This document shows positions 1-13,096 of a stretch of DNA of 64,000 bases, piece after piece. The notes beneath the pieces were generated by a model. The model searched no databases and was not told where the DNA came from. It worked only from the letters and a program-made list of their open reading frames with translations. The position numbers and the translations under genes are program-made. This DNA is from Stenocarpella maydis (taxonomy: Eukaryota > Ascomycota > Sordariomycetes > Diaporthales > Diaporthaceae), in assembly GCA_002270565.1 (NCBI GenBank), contig NQMI01000001.1, positions 1,457,734 through 1,521,733 of the forward strand, read 5' to 3'. Numbering within the stretch: position 1 is the stretch's first letter; each line of letters starts with the position of its first letter.

Positions 1-1214
1 ATTCGACCGAATCCTCCGTACAGACGTATAAGTTGCGGTGCCGCCGCCCAATCCCCTCATCCCTCGCTCATCCCTCATCCCTCATCCCTCATCCCTCATC
101 CCTTTCCCTTCTTCTCTCTCCCTCTACGTCCTATGCAAACATGTTATTTCTTGTCCCAGGTAATGTGGATGTTGGGGTGTTGATCGAAAGACAGAACATG
201 CCCCTTATCTGAAGATATCTGCGGCACAGCAGTCTCGTGGTTGCAACCTGCCTGTCTCTGCTGGGCATGGGTACAGACGACCCGTCAGCACGGGAGCATG
301 GGACCCCGGTGCGGCCCGTTGAAGTCTAAAAAGCGGGGAACGTATTCCTGAATAGTGTACCAAGGAACACTACCTATGTACTGCGTGTTCTTACACAACA
401 AACCAGTGCAACAAGACTTGGACGAATGCGAGAAGATGATCTACATGACCACAGAACCCCAAGGAAATGTGAATTCAGCCATACGCACGCACCACCTAGA
501 AACTCTGCAACATACAGGGCATCATGTTGGCCCACTTCGGCAGCTTACACACTTGTGGCGCCAATCTGGCAAAGGAAGTAGCTGAGGTAACAAGGCAGGT
601 TGAGGTCAGCCTGTCAACAGTACAACCACAAAGTATTTATTTGAGGATGCTGTCCTCCTCATCTTGTTTCGCTGTCAACCCTTGTATGGCCGGCCACTCG
701 CAGCGATGCGACCCTGATCGGCCCGGACTCTTGGGTAATCCAACGAGACGGTACAAAACACTGCCTTCATTCTCTCAAATCGCATTACTGAAACACCTTG
801 GGCGGTATTTGGTTCCGTATGGACCATGTGGGTAATTGTGTTTCGTTCTGTGCTGCTAGCTGCACATGCGCCTCACAGGTGAGCCCATGCCGGAGGCATC
901 ATGCGACCGCGATTATTTTGTCGTGTAGTCTGTCTATCATTTATTTCTATCAGACGAACCAGACATGCTACAACTGCGGCATACAGCAAGAGCCAGCTGC
1001 CCAACAGACGCCCACCGCGAGTGGCTTGAAGCAGCTCGCAATACCCGCAGCATATGCGGCCTCTACAATACCTCAGATGCCCCGCGAGACTTGACTTCCA
1101 AATAGTATTGGTATTTATACAGATGGCCCATCTAGCTAGTAAACTAGAATCCGTGAGGATGCACGCGGCCTCCGACAGGGCCGTTGCGACCTAGCCCACG
1201 CGCCTGGTGCCGCC
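1..1214. other. Gene-free stretch with a heptanucleotide repeat
   Basis: No ORF here has recognisable protein content. Near 59-102 there is a short tandem repeat of CCCTCAT (about five units) followed by a pyrimidine-rich run. The rest is the 3' flank of the minus-strand mS41 gene and unassigned intergenic DNA. Confidence 0.6.
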
Positions 1215-1904
1215 TCAGACGAAGCCCATAGACTCCCTCAGAGCCTTGCGCTCTGCGACGCGCCTCTTGAACCTGACCTCGGCCCTCCTCCTCTCGCCAC
1301 CGTCGATCTTGCGGCCCCTCTTTTCCTCCCACATGCCCTCCGTCACGGTGACCAGGGCGGCGCGGCCCCCCGTCATGGGCAGGGCATACGGGCCGACGAC
1401 GTTGTCGCCCTCGGCGTGGTATCCGTCGACCTTTACCCTCTCCTGTTCTGGGACCTCGTCGGGTTTCTTATCCACGGGTACGTTGACGACGTGTCGCGAG
1501 AAGTCCAGAGGCCCCCGCTCGACCTCGACCACCGCCAGCTTGGCCTTGCCGTCCTGCACGTGCTTGGCGTCGCCCCCGGGGCCGAAGAGGCCGGCCCGGA
1601 ACTTGTCGCGCCAGTGGATCAGGTAGCGGCGGGTGCGCGGGGGCTCGATGCCCAGCTCGCGCAGCTGCGGCGACGTCAGGGAGAAGAGGGCCTCCCAGGT
1701 GGGGAACTTGGACGTGTGCGAGCTCAGGCCGCGGCCGATGAGCGTGAGGAAGGTCTTGACGTCCGGGACGAAGGGGGTCGGCGACGGTATTATGGGCACC
1801 TTGCTGGCCTGCTGGTGTGCGTGTCGGGTCTGGAGGGGTTGCTGGACGGTGGCTGTGGGCCGCGTCAGGAGGCGCAGGGCCGTCCGGAACTGCGACGTCT
1901 TCAT
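1215..1904 (-). CDS. Mitochondrial small-subunit ribosomal protein mS41 (IGR-motif, Fyv4-like)
   Basis: Single exon, 229 residues. The segment from about residue 53 to 105 carries the IGR motif: LTLIGRG, then W-E-A-L-F, LRELGI and PxRxRRYLxxWRxKFR. This is the defining domain of yeast Fyv4/mS41, a component of the mitochondrial 37S ribosomal subunit. The N-terminus is rich in R, T and Q with few acidic residues and ends near a RHAHQQ segment, as expected of a mitochondrial presequence. The C-terminus is highly basic, which suits rRNA contact. The start is the first ATG of the frame. The gene is divergent from the IRC20-like helicase, with about 590 bp between the two start codons. The family assignment rests on the motif and the size is normal for filamentous fungi. 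Confidence 0.88.
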   Translation of the reverse strand: MKTSQFRTALRLLTRPTATVQQPLQTRHAHQQASKVPIIPSPTPFVPDVKTFLTLIGRGLSSHTSKFPTWEALFSLTSPQLRELGIEPPRTRRYLIHWRDKFRAGLFGPGGDAKHVQDGKAKLAVVEVERGPLDFSRHVVNVPVDKKPDEVPEQERVKVDGYHAEGDNVVGPYALPMTGGRAALVTVTEGMWEEKRGRKIDGGERRRAEVRFKRRVAERKALRESMGFV

Positions 1905-2494
1905 GATCTGGAGGAGGCACTCGCGGTTAGGGTGGGAGGGGGACGAGGTGGGGTATCACTGGTGCATTGCGCAGGACGTACAGGCTGATAATCACCATGC
2001 CGGGACTGGAGACTGCAGCAGACAATGAGCCCTGAACTTGATAGAGCTCCCCGAGGTGGTCGAGACAGTGGGACAGGCTGCGGCAGCTCAAAAATTCCTG
2101 GTTGGCCCGTGCGTACTCCGGGCCCGGTCGCGGATCAGCATGTTCGCTTCCGGAGGGAGCGTTTAGTTGGCGGCGGATGTTATCGATAACTGCATGACTG
2201 CACGAATACACCAATGAACCCCTGCACCTCTGCACCCTGCACCCCTCGGCTTGCATGTTGGGGGCAGGTAGTGGTGCCTTCTATCATTGACCGGATTGGC
2301 GGCTTGATCTAGGCTGCGACAACCTTTACGACTCTCTGGGGCAAACTACCCACTCACTTTCTCCTCCTCCTTTCACTTTCCCCCTCCAACCGTAATCCAT
2401 ACCTGAGTTCTCAGGTTGGACTGGGAATCATTCCTGTGGCAACCGACACCCAGAGAACCTGCAGGTTGGTGATTCACTGACAAGGCAAGCCGTC
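1905..2494. promoter_or_regulatory. Divergent intergenic region between mS41 and the IRC20-like gene
   Basis: About 590 bp separate two start codons facing away from each other, so it must contain both promoters. It includes a pyrimidine-rich tract near 2,355-2,390, upstream of the plus-strand start. No clear TATA box or operator is visible. Confidence 0.5.
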
Positions 2495-5400
2495 ATGGGT
2501 CGCAAGGCTGGCGTTGGAGCTCGACGCCCACAACCAAACACCAGCGTTCATGTGCAGGCCACAGGTAGCGTCTCACTGGCCTTTTTCTTTTCTTTTCTTT
2601 TTTTTTTTTATTTCGCTCCATAAAGGAATATCCACTTACCACCCGAAGTAGATCCCATTCCATCATCTCTCACGGACCTCATTCACACCCTGTCTGCCAG
2701 GGACAGTAATCGGGACGGCCGTCCGGCTAAACGCCGAAAAACCGATGCAGGCAGCACCGAGTCGGTCACCATCATTCGGGAGAGGCTAGTGATATCCCGG
2801 CCAACCCGACACGCACCTCTGAACTCGGCATCCTCCCGTATACCTGGTGTCCAGTCTCATCTTCGGTTTCGCTTGACTGCCTCGAATGCCAAGACCAAAC
2901 CTGGACACTCCCACCTCTTCACCGTCTCGACGAAACTATCATCCAAGGCTGACAGTTTTACCATTGCTTTCCCGCTCACGACGAGAGATGTGTCGGATCG
3001 ATTCGCAATGATTACTGCGGCACGGGACGTTCTCTGGTCAGATCCCGGGACCGAGGATGCCATCTGGCTGAATGCAGACGCTCAGCTTGACGAGGATGGT
3101 GGCACCACATTACTCACGTTTAGCTTTCAAGTCAACTGGAATGTCAGCGCCACGGTCTTTGCGACAGCGTTTTCCCCGTATCAACAGATGTTCAGAAGGG
3201 AGATCCTGGCTGAGGCCTTCCCTGACCTTTTCGCAGCCCCATTGAAGCGACAGGAGGGCTCTTGCTCACCTCAGATGTTCTATGAGGCAGCACACGTCCC
3301 AGACCCAGCCTCCACCCCACCAGAAGTCTTTTCCATCGAGGGGATGAATGCAAAACTCTATCCTTTTCAGCGTCGAGCCTTGCAATGGATGCTCCGACGA
3401 GAAGGCGTGCAGTGGTGTGGGCATCCAGACGGCAACGACAGTTTCGTCAAAGACATCGCCTTCCAGCCCTTCGACGCCCCAAGTGCATTCGCCAAGATGC
3501 GAGATGCTGATGGCCAGGCCTGCTATGTTAGTAGGCTTCTCGGAAAGATTACAAGAGACCCAGCGCCCTTCGACAGTCTGGAACAGAACTTCAGGGGAGG
3601 TATTCTCTCAGAGGAAATGGGACTCGGGAAGACTGTTGAGATCCTGGCACTGTGCCTCCTGCATCGCCAAGCTGCTGATCCTGCCGAGGCTTTCGACCAC
3701 TACCTAGGTGAAAAAGTCAAGACGACCCCCACAACTCTGATTGTCTGCCCATCGTCCTTGAAGAAGCAATGGCTTTCAGAACTCTCCAAACATGCACCGA
3801 CTCTGGATGTCATGGCCTATGATGGCCTGAATCAGGAGGTTCGCGACGATCAGAGCTTGGAGCAGGCGCTCGTTGAAGACCTAGCCAGCCGCGATGTGGT
3901 TGTAACCACATACAACGTATTAACTTCGGAGCTGGACTACGCGCTTGGTGAGCCAGACAGGGCGAGGCGGAACCCCAGGAAATACCACCGACCCCGGTCC
4001 CCACTGGCACAGCTATTGTGGTGGCGAGTCTGCCTTGACGAGGCTCAGATGATCGAGAGTGGTGTTTCAAAGGCCGCCACCCTGGCCCGACTCCTTCCCC
4101 GCGTCAATGCTTGGGGGGTCACCGGGACTCCTGTGAAAGACAGCGTCGAGGACCTTCGAGGCTTGCTCTTGTTTTTGCGCTACGAACCGTTCGCGTCGAA
4201 TGTTCAGGCATGGAACGCACTGCTCAGTTCCCACCAAGACGGTTTCCGACGACTATTCAATCAGCTTGCATTGCGTCATTCAAAGCGGCTCGTGAGGCAT
4301 GAGGTTAATATCCCTGCGCAGAAGCGATATGTCATCACGATGCCTTTCACCGCGGTCGAAGAACAGCACTACCAAAGCCTTTTCAGAGAAGTTATTGAAG
4401 TTTGTGGCCTTGATACCCAGGGTAACCCAATCCGCGACGGTTGGGACCCAGAGGACCCAGGCGTGCTGGAGGCGATGAGGACGGCCCTGGATCGACTACG
4501 ACAGACAGCATTGCACCCAGAGGTTGGCCACAGGAACCGAAGAGCTTTGGGACATAGGAAGGGCCCAATGCGCACGGTTGCGGAAGTACTCGATGTCATG
4601 ATCGAGCAGAGTGAGGTGTCGATGCGTGCCGAACAGCGATCCCTGCTGTCAGCTAAGTTGACCAGAGGCCAGCTGCTGGAGAACTCAGCCCGCGTGAATA
4701 CTGCGCTCGAGATTTGGACAGGCGTCCTGGGGACGATTGAGAACATTGTCAAGGAGTGTCGGGAGAAACTTCAGTTTGAGATCGACGTTGCCAAATCTTC
4801 TAGTGGCGAACGTGCTGCGGCCGAAGGCGATGACAATGATGAGGACATCAACACAGGTCGCGTAGGAGAGGCCCGGAGACGTTATCGGTCAGCACTTGAA
4901 GTTCAGCACAAAGCTGTCTTCTTTTGCGCCAACGCCTACTACCAGATCAAGTCGAATGGGGACATGACTGAGCCAGGCTCGGACGATTTCCGCCGACTTG
5001 AGAAGATGGAGGTCGATAGCTACGAGACTGCCAAGAAGATACGCAGAGAGATCCTTGATGAGAGCCGCCGCAAGGCAGAAAAGTTGATGAAGAAGATCTC
5101 TGATGCAGCGTCAAAGCAGAGCTTCGCCGTTATCCCAGATTTACAGAGCCTTGACAAGCGTGGAATTGAGAGTCGGGCAGTTGTCGAGGACCTGGAAAAC
5201 CTCGCTGCACGCCTGAACGAGCAAGCAGACCAGGTCGACGACTGGCGTGAGCACGTAATTCAGCTCCTGCTCAAGGCCCTCGTAGATGAAGACGACGGGG
5301 TTGAGATCACTGGAGACGAGTACGAGGACTCGATGAAATTGATGGAAGAGATCGTGGTCTATATTCGGGTCCTCAGGGCAGCAGTTGCTGATCGCGAGGA

Positions 5401-7338
5401 AGCCACCACGGGCCAGACCAACGAGCTGGTCGAGCACGAGGTCAGGGTTGCACTCCAGCAAGCCTCCGCTGGCGAGGGCCCGTTTCCAGAGAAGGCGATA
5501 GAATTGTTCGCGATACGCGACAGAATCAAACCAAGGCCAGAGGGAGGGGAAGCAGACCTGCGCTCCCTGAGAGCCGTCGTGGCAAAGTTGCGAACAGCTA
5601 CCGTCAAGCTCCGGCACGACGTCGGGAACGGATCGAACCGTGCCAAGCTCGAACTGGAAATCGTCACGGAGCAGCTGAAGACCACACAGAGGCAGCTGTC
5701 AGAGCAGCAGAAGGTCGCGCAGGCCATGAACTCGGAGCTAGACCTCTTTACGTCGACCATGAACGCACGAGTAGGATTCTACCGTCAGCTGCAGAACGTC
5801 TCGGACTCAGTGGCCCCGTACGAAGGGCCTTCTGGGGACGGGCAGATGTACATGATGCTGCACCTGGAGCAGGCGCTCGCGGAGAAGCTAGAGGCCTCGA
5901 GCGCGAAGCACAGGTATCGTAAGTGTCGCTTGTTTTCGTTCTCATATCGTCTCCCATGGCTTCCGTACACCCCGGTGCCAGTCTCGGTGTGGATAAGCTC
6001 TGCCCTGCCAGCATCAGCCTTCCCACTGTTGGCTTGCAGGTGTTTCGGACACCATATTCTTCAATTCCCCTCGTCATACACTTTGATGTAGTCCATCGCC
6101 GGTGTTTTGATCGAAACTCAAACCCGGTTCGACCAATCTGTGGTCCAGTGCCACGCTTCCCATTCATGACCAACCATTCCACGTGCTAATGTGTTGCAGT
6201 CCTTCATCTCAAAGAAATGGATTCCAAGGAAGGAGACCAGCGATTTTGCATTATATGCCGAGAAAACTTTACTCTTGGTGTTCTAACTGTTTGTGGCCAC
6301 CAGTTCTGCAAGGACTGTATCACGCTCTGGTTCAAGGCACACCACAACTGTCCAGTCTGCAAGAAACGCCTAAAGAGCTCCAGCCTCCATGACATCACGC
6401 TCAAGCCACAAGAGCTCAAAGTCCATTCAGACTCAACAACAACGCCACCCAAGAAGGCTGCGGGAAATCGAGATCAGAGCGGTGACACGTCAGCCAAGAA
6501 GTCGGTTATCTATAGAGAGTTCAGCGCTGAGAAGCTAGCTGAAATCAAGGACATTGACCTCGATGGACCGGCGTTCACCACAAAAGTGGATAATCTCGTA
6601 CGGCATATCCTATGGCTGCGGGAGTCAGACCCAGGAGCCAAATCAATCATCTTCTCGCAGTACCACGACTTCCTCAATGTGCTCAGGTTGGCCTTCCAAC
6701 GGTACCGCATCGGCTTCACCTCATTTGACAAGATGAACGGCGCCACCCTTTTTAAAGAGGATGACTCGATTGAGTGCTTCCTGCTGCACGCCCGCGCACA
6801 CTCCAGTGGCCTCAACCTCGTCAATGCGAGCCACGTCTTCCTCTGCGAGCCTCTCATCAACACCGCGCTGGAGCTACAGGCCATCGCGCGGGTGCACCGT
6901 ATCGGGCAGGACCAAGAGACGACTGTCTGGTTGTACATCGTCGACGGCACGGTCGAGGAATCCATCTACAACCTGTCAGTCCGGAGGCGTATGGCTCACA
7001 TTGGTGACAAGACGCGATCCCGTGCCAAAGGCAAGTCCACAGATGCCACGCCCGAACCGGGCGATGAGGCGATCGAGGCAGCCAACTCAATTGAGCTGGA
7101 GCACGCCAAGCTGTCGAAGTTGATGGGGAAGGGGAAGGCTGCTGGTGAGGCGGTAGACAAGGGAGACCTCTGGGAATGCCTGTTTGGGCACCTCGCGAGT
7201 GCAAGTCAGGCGGTGAATGGCACCGGCGGTACCAAGGAACCCGGCCCTGCCATACGTGGTTTTCTCGCTGCCGAGGCTGCGGACCAGCGAAGGGGCGAGG
7301 GCAGTGGCGGCCCTCTACGCCCTGTCAATGGGGTTTGA
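2495..7338 (+). CDS. SNF2-family helicase with RING E3 domain, IRC20/SHPRH type
   Basis: Three exons: 2495-2564, 2652-5918 and 6200-7338. The joined frame is 1,491 residues. Exon 1 is short (start MGRKAG); exon 2 first encodes a basic patch, RPAKRRK, a likely nuclear signal. The SNF2 ATPase half has Walker A (MGLGKT, about residue 345), a DEAQ box (about 485) and the TGTPV motif. A long coiled-coil-like insert rich in E, R and Q follows. A C3HC4 RING (CIIC, CGHQFC, CPVC) lies at about 1,127-1,170, and the second helicase lobe ends in the HRIGQ motif (about 1,344). A RING placed between the two lobes defines the yeast Irc20/human SHPRH group, DNA-stimulated ATPases that also act as ubiquitin ligases in genome maintenance. 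The second intron (281 nt) is long for this genome; its GTAAGT donor and TTGCAG acceptor restore frame exactly. The exact substrate is unknown. Confidence 0.85.
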
Positions 7339-10300
7339 TAAAGTATATGGTGACTCACGCATGAATGGTGTCGGCTGGGATTTGTTTTCTCTGTGGTGGG
7401 AAATAGACGCGTAGAGTTGAGTTAGAACCTGTTTGTCTCGTGGGGCTTACAGCTTAATAGAGGGCCGTGCCGACCGAGATCTGTGGCCACGGACAAGTCG
7501 CGAGAAGAAAACGGTTCTTACCCAGCAATCCATCCTTCGTGGATAGCAGAGATCAACTCTGAGAGTCTGTTTCAAACGGTGCGCAAAACAAGGTGCCCTC
7601 ATCGTTGATTGAGACACAAAACATAGGAGAAAGTGCGGCAGCAGAGGTTCAAATCTTGAGCTGTTTCGCAGAGTTTTTAGAGCACTGGGATGAAGTCTTT
7701 TCCTCTTGAACTAATTCATAAAAGAAGAAGAAGGCAACCTGAGGGTTGAGACGTTTATAAGATGCCAAGGTGGGAGAATTGAGGCCATTGGATCGCTGAG
7801 CAGCGCCAGTGTAGCAGAATCATTTTAGGAATTGAGCTGTGGATCTCAAATACTTGGGTATGGGTGGGAAGAATATGAATCTCGTGGAAGAGCTCATGTC
7901 TCGATGGAGGCGTTCTTTCTCACATGCGCCGCAAACCTCCAGAGCATCAGCGTGGGAGTTAGTTACCACGGACATTGACATGGAAAGCATCGATAATGTG
8001 ACCCAGATGCAGATTTATCATCTCATTGTGCATCATTGCAATAATGCTGATTTCTGTATCCACCGACCGGCAGACACCACATCATCCACCGCCCCTGCTC
8101 AGGCTTCTCCAGCCACCTCCAGAGCTTGGTGAGACCCGTGTCACGCTCCAGCTCGGAGTGGGAGAAGGGCTTGTCATACCACCCAACAGTCCCGAGCGAG
8201 TTACAACCTCGCCCAGCAACACACTGTTCCCATGGAGCTTCCTGGACCTCCCCGGACATGCGAGAGCTGACCTCGGGTCTCTTGGTGACCCAGGATGACA
8301 GCCTTTTGCAACGGCACCAAATCACATACTTAGGTACCGTTGACATGCTGCTTCTCAGCCGGACAAACCGCGCCAGTCTTGCAGTATACAATTTGTGAGT
8401 CAATTACCAAATCATTTTACAACGGTCTATTAGTTGATCGTTATTCAACTTTTCGAATTTTCAGCAGCATGAAGTCTTCATAACAAAATGTCTCTTGTTC
8501 CTTCCCATTTCTCCGTACCAACGATTGGTTAGAACTTGGCTATCAGAGGGCTGTTAGTTTTGATAAATGAAGATTGTCATTCATTGGAATACTGGCATTT
8601 GTCAGCTTAAATAGAAAACACAGACTGGCATATCTATATTTGGTCAGTCTGGTTTCGCGTCAGCTTTAATCAAGGAATGTTATTGCTCTTGGTACAGTTG
8701 AATTGATGAGCAACCTGATTAATCTCATGCATTCGGTGTACAAATCGGGCCAACTCTCGCAGGGTCCGGGAGAAATAAGTACTCAACCTTTGAAACTGTT
8801 CATTATGGCTCTCAATAGCTATCGTTCCAATATATTCACGGTTCCTTGTACCAGACAGGTATGCTTCTGCCTCGGGAAACTGACGTCAATTCCTCCGTAT
8901 AAGATTGCAGATACGTCGGTGATACCTTGCTACTTAGGAGGTATTGTTATCGGCATTGTATTTATTACCTAATGCCCAGGGTTTTGAACGTTTACAACTG
9001 TATTAAGGGACCGCCGCAATTTTTTTTTTCTCTCAAAGAAAAAAAAAATTGGGGGGGGGGGGTTGGTGTGACGGCGGTGGTACTGTGACCGGATCGAGAA
9101 CGAAACCAGCTTGGAAGGTAATTCTCAAGTATCTATTTAGTGATCTCAATAAACTTCTTGCCGCTTATTATGAGCACCATGGGCTACCATTTGTAAAATG
9201 CTAATTAGGCCACGATGAGGACTAGAAAACTCGAGCTGTCCTCGGTTCGCAGAGCAATATTAGCAGGCGGGGAGTTTCGTTAAACTACTACTGCTAGTAC
9301 CAAGGTTCCAGCGAGGAGGGAGTCCGGCTCGCTTCAACCTGGGTGGTTGCTGCTGATATATGAGACTATCTTCCTATGCCGGGTAGCCCTCTCGTGGACG
9401 GGAACCATCAATGCGCACCACACAGCAAGATGATGGTCATCATCCTCTCCCAACACAAACACCATCCTCACCTAGGCACACGGCAACACGCCTAGGCTGG
9501 CACAAGCTACACAACAAGCCTCGTGGGTATCCGCAGCAAGATAATTAATTACACCCCGGCCCCAATATGGCTTGCAGTGGGCGGACGGCCGGTGTCGCAG
9601 CGAGCACATCAGACGAGTCGATCGACACTTGGTCCTCTGCGACATACGCAGACTCCACCGCAATATTCTCACCAACAAGGACGTACATGAATTACCCAGG
9701 GGAGGGGGCTTGGGTACACCGAACAACCAGGGAACTACACAGATCGGTTTGTCGGAGTTGACCACCGTCGGATATACCTAGCATGGACGGGTGGGACATC
9801 CCCTATCGAGACTGTTGTCAGGGAAGACAGCCCCGGGGGAGATAGAAACAGCAACCACGAGGCGACAGGACCGCAGGAGAGCGCCAATAAGAGATAATGC
9901 CATGGGAGCCTGACGGAGAAGGAAAAGTGAGACCATGCGGAAGCCGAGCTCTGACAAGGATCTCTCCCCTCAGACCACCATGAGCGAGCGCGGCCCTCGA
10001 CGCACCAAGATGAGATACTTGATAGGCAGGCGACGGGCGTCCGAGTCTTTGTGATTCTTGATTTCATGAGGCGTCAGGACGGGGGCTAGAAAACACGGGC
10101 GTTTGCCCATTGATCCCGGGGCGCCATCCTAATTTCATCTTCATTCTGGAGGACCGGCATGTATCGCCAGGCCCTCGATTAAAAAGTATCCCCGACGACC
10201 GACCGACCACCACCACTCCTCCGACAGGCTCCGACGGGGCTTCGAGACGACTTCGTTCCATCTTCTCCCTTGAGATCGTGTTGACGAGACCTCGTGGCGC

Positions 10301-10592
10301 CCAGCTATCAAATCGTACGGGAAGAACCAATCACGTTTGCAGCACCCGGCGATCCCGAAAGTTTTGTTTGTTTTGTTTGGACAAGATTTCATCTTTTTCT
10401 CCCAGCATGCTCATTTGTTTGAGGTGACAAGTCCCTATTGAGGACCCAGAAGTTCGACGGGCAAGTCAGCTATAAAGTTCCCTGCTGCCCGTCGCGAATG
10501 AAGATGTGATGTCCCCTGACCATTGACCACCACGCGCCGATCTAAGACCAAACGGAAAAGGAACACAAAAGAGGTTGTTTGACGGAAGCAGT
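7339..10592. other. Gene-free stretch, about 3.25 kb, between convergent genes
   Basis: The region lies between the 3' ends of the IRC20-like gene (+) and uL13 (-). ORFs are short and resemble no family I know. The 8.4-9.2 kb part is less GC-rich than the flanking genes. It contains a hairpin-like T-run/A-run pair followed by about 12 G residues at 9017-9062. No tRNA cloverleaf was found. Confidence 0.55.
9017..9062. repeat. T-tract/A-tract inverted repeat followed by a G-run
   Basis: CAAT plus a run of T and CTC is followed within a few bases by GAG-like sequence, a run of A and ATTG, giving arms of about 14 bp. Directly after it come about 12 consecutive G. The outer bases also pair loosely (CCGCCG near 9011 and CGGCGG near 9072). 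It could act as a transcription terminator or be a slippage product; no function is shown. Confidence 0.6.
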
Positions 10593-11882
10593 TTAGTATC
10601 CGTAAGCCTCGAGGGCCTTGACCGTCTTCTCGTCGACCTTGGCGTTCTTCTTGCCCTCGGCGAGTTGTCGGCGTGCGGCCTTCTTGCGCTCGTAGTAGGC
10701 GGCACCCTTGGCCTTCCTGCGCTCCTCCAGTCTAGGTGATTGTCAGCAAAAGCCGCCCCTGGCGATTTCCGATGGTGTCTCAACCTCGCGCCCTGGGCAC
10801 CATAGCCCAGGGCTGCGAGAATCGAGATCCCGAGAAAGACATACCTCTCAACAACATCCTGGTACTTCCAGCCAACCTCGTGGCTCAGTCGGCCGACAGT
10901 GCAGTACTTGCGGCCGGGCTGCAGCCGCAGGACGCGGAGAGCCTGGGGAACCACCATCTTCTTCACCTTGTCGTAGGGAGGGGGGACACCCTCGAAGACC
11001 TTGAGGCGCTCAAGGGCGGCGGCACCACGGGCGGTCTTGTGGGGGATCATGCCACGGACGGCCTTGTAGAAGATACGCGAAGGGGCACGGAAGTGGAAGG
11101 GACCTGCAAGCTCGGATCAGACACGTTGTTCGATGGCGAGAGAGCGTCGTCGCGTCTCATCGGAGGAAGGGCTGCTCACCACCGCGGGTGGGGTTGTATC
11201 GGGTCATCTTGCGCAGGTAGGCGTGGTACTTGACTGCATCCAGATCGTCAGCATTCACTCATGTTCCTCGCTCGCGTCCTCTTGCACCGTGTCCGTGCCG
11301 GGTGGATCTCGATCCTGGGGATGGGCTTGGGCCTCGGTTTCGGGTGGTGCTACGTACGCTTAGCACGGAAGAACTCTCCGGAGATGTTCAGGGCCTCGGT
11401 GCGGACGACGACGATCTTCTGGCCGCTGAGCAGCTGCTTAGCGACAATGCTGGCCAGACGGCCCAGAAGGTGGCCCTTGCCATCGATGACGACCTATGAG
11501 ACGCAACAACAGTCAGTATCGGGGGCTGTCGGATGGGTTTTGCGCGCTTGTGTGTCTGTGTCTGTGTGTGTCGTAAGGCAGTCCCCGCCGCCCAGTTTTC
11601 GGTCGTTTCGTCGCATGGTGATGGTGTGTTCCTCGTTATTTCCGATGCTTTCCTCCTGCCCGAGCCCGTCTCGATTTTCTTGCAGGAGCCACCCTCCCTG
11701 TAATGTACTGCACTGCAGCCCCTTCCATCACGACCATCGTCGTTCTCTCTCCGAGTCCCAGGCGGCAGCAGTTGGGCGACGTTGTGACGGGGCGGGGCGT
11801 GGCCTCGATCGGACACACATGAAAAAGCTTGGGGGGAGGGGGGATGAGGGATAGTACTCACGACCTGCTCGAAGGAGGACAT
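10593..11882 (-). CDS. 60S ribosomal protein uL13 (L13a/L16)
   Basis: Five exons on the minus strand: 11862-11882, 11358-11493, 11180-11233, 10845-11103 and 10593-10731. They join in frame to 202 residues, the normal fungal length. Diagnostic stretches are [15 protein letters not shown] near the N-terminus, [10 protein letters not shown], the central [21 protein letters not shown], and [22 protein letters not shown] before the basic C-terminal helix ending EAYGY. The protein is a structural component of the cytosolic large ribosomal subunit. The first exon encodes only seven residues and is followed by a 368-nt intron, a layout common in fungal ribosomal protein genes. All donors are GTRNGN-like (GTGAGT, GTACGT, GTGAGC, GTATGT). 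I looked for C/D-box snoRNA motifs in the long intron and saw none. Confidence 0.95.
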
Positions 11883-13096
11883 TTTGGATGTGTGTCGACG
11901 TCGTCACGAAGGGAACTGTGGAAGGGGAGACGAGGGAATCAACGTTTGCTCAGGGAAGATCTGAGCTGGCAGTTGGGTCGCCCTGTGAAGTTAGTATTCG
12001 TGGGTGGATGGGTCAACACACACAGGCAGGCTTTCGGACCGCACTCTCTGGCTGTAGGTGTTGGGGGCAGGGCAGAAAATTGGGAAATGGACCACAACCA
12101 ACTTTTCGCCCGGTCGGTTCCAGGCTGGTTGGGGGGTTCTATTGGCCAGATCCCCGAGCATCGATTAGTCAGGATTGCGAGGCTAGGGCAGGCGACACAC
12201 GTGATTTCGAAACTGGCAGCAGCGCCGGACTGGGGGCAGGGGGGGCGGGGATGGACCGGCTTTTCTCGATTAGATACTATGTAGCCACAACTACCTACAT
12301 ACAATACAATGCATACATGCATACATACGACAGCAGTTCACTGTGATTTGGTGTTGTCTTCAGTCATGGCCGCATTTGTCTTTTTTCCCGTGTGAAATGA
12401 AATTTGAACCTAAAGTCTTAAATCTGGATACCATTTGCATGCATGCCCCTCATGTGTCCAGATACCTGGGTAGGGAGACACGCTTGGAACGAGATCCAGC
12501 ATATCTCCTCACAGTCTGACAATTCATGCGTATCTACCAAAGTCCGCATCAGATTACCCCTAGGTCCAGCGCGCTGGCTGCACTGGCAAAAGATCATTTA
12601 GCATGTCGCCTCGAACCGAACCTTTCTTCCTGCTCACCGCCCAAGAAAAAGTAATGCTATGCTATCTTGAAGCCTCCCGGATCGCATCCATCCGCCGGTA
12701 AAACGTCTCAATCTTAGAACGTCGAGATGCAAGGAAACGCAGAGGGGGCTACTAACTAACGCTCTCCCATGATACCGAGGGCGGCCCGCATGTGCTGGTC
12801 TGCTGATGTGCAAGCCCCAGCAAAGACCCCAAGGATCTGTCGTTCTGGCTGTGATGAGATCGAATTTTGGTGTTTGCACGTGCCGCAGTAGACAGTCATC
12901 GTACAAATCTACTAGAACAAGAATCGTGTGAAATCCCCCAAAGTCTACTCATGCCCACTCACCTCACCAACATGCAGGGTGCAGTTGAGATGATCAGATT
13001 AGCAAGCCAGACACTGTGCCCAACGCGAGGCGCGGTGAAGTAGCTGCGGGGCTCGCTCCTCTTCGGCCTTTGATCCGGCCTTCATCACAGCAATGC
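11883..13096. other. Intergenic region upstream of uL13 and downstream of the BAG gene
   Basis: About 1.2 kb with no supported gene. The part nearest 11,883 is the promoter and leader of uL13. ATAC/CATAC-type simple sequence occurs near 12,293-12,330. ORFs here overlap in several frames and show no family features. Confidence 0.5.

Noticed and set aside
7648..7657. GGTTCAAATC, a B-box-like tRNA promoter motif
   Set aside because: No A box at a suitable distance upstream and no cloverleaf can be folded around it.
8703..8972. 89-codon plus-strand ORF in the gene-free region
   Set aside because: Composition is ordinary, no domain or signal is visible, and neighbouring frames are equally open.
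11494..11861. Possible intronic snoRNA in the long first intron of the uL13 gene
   Set aside because: No paired C box (RTGATGA) and D box (CTGA) were seen on the transcribed strand.
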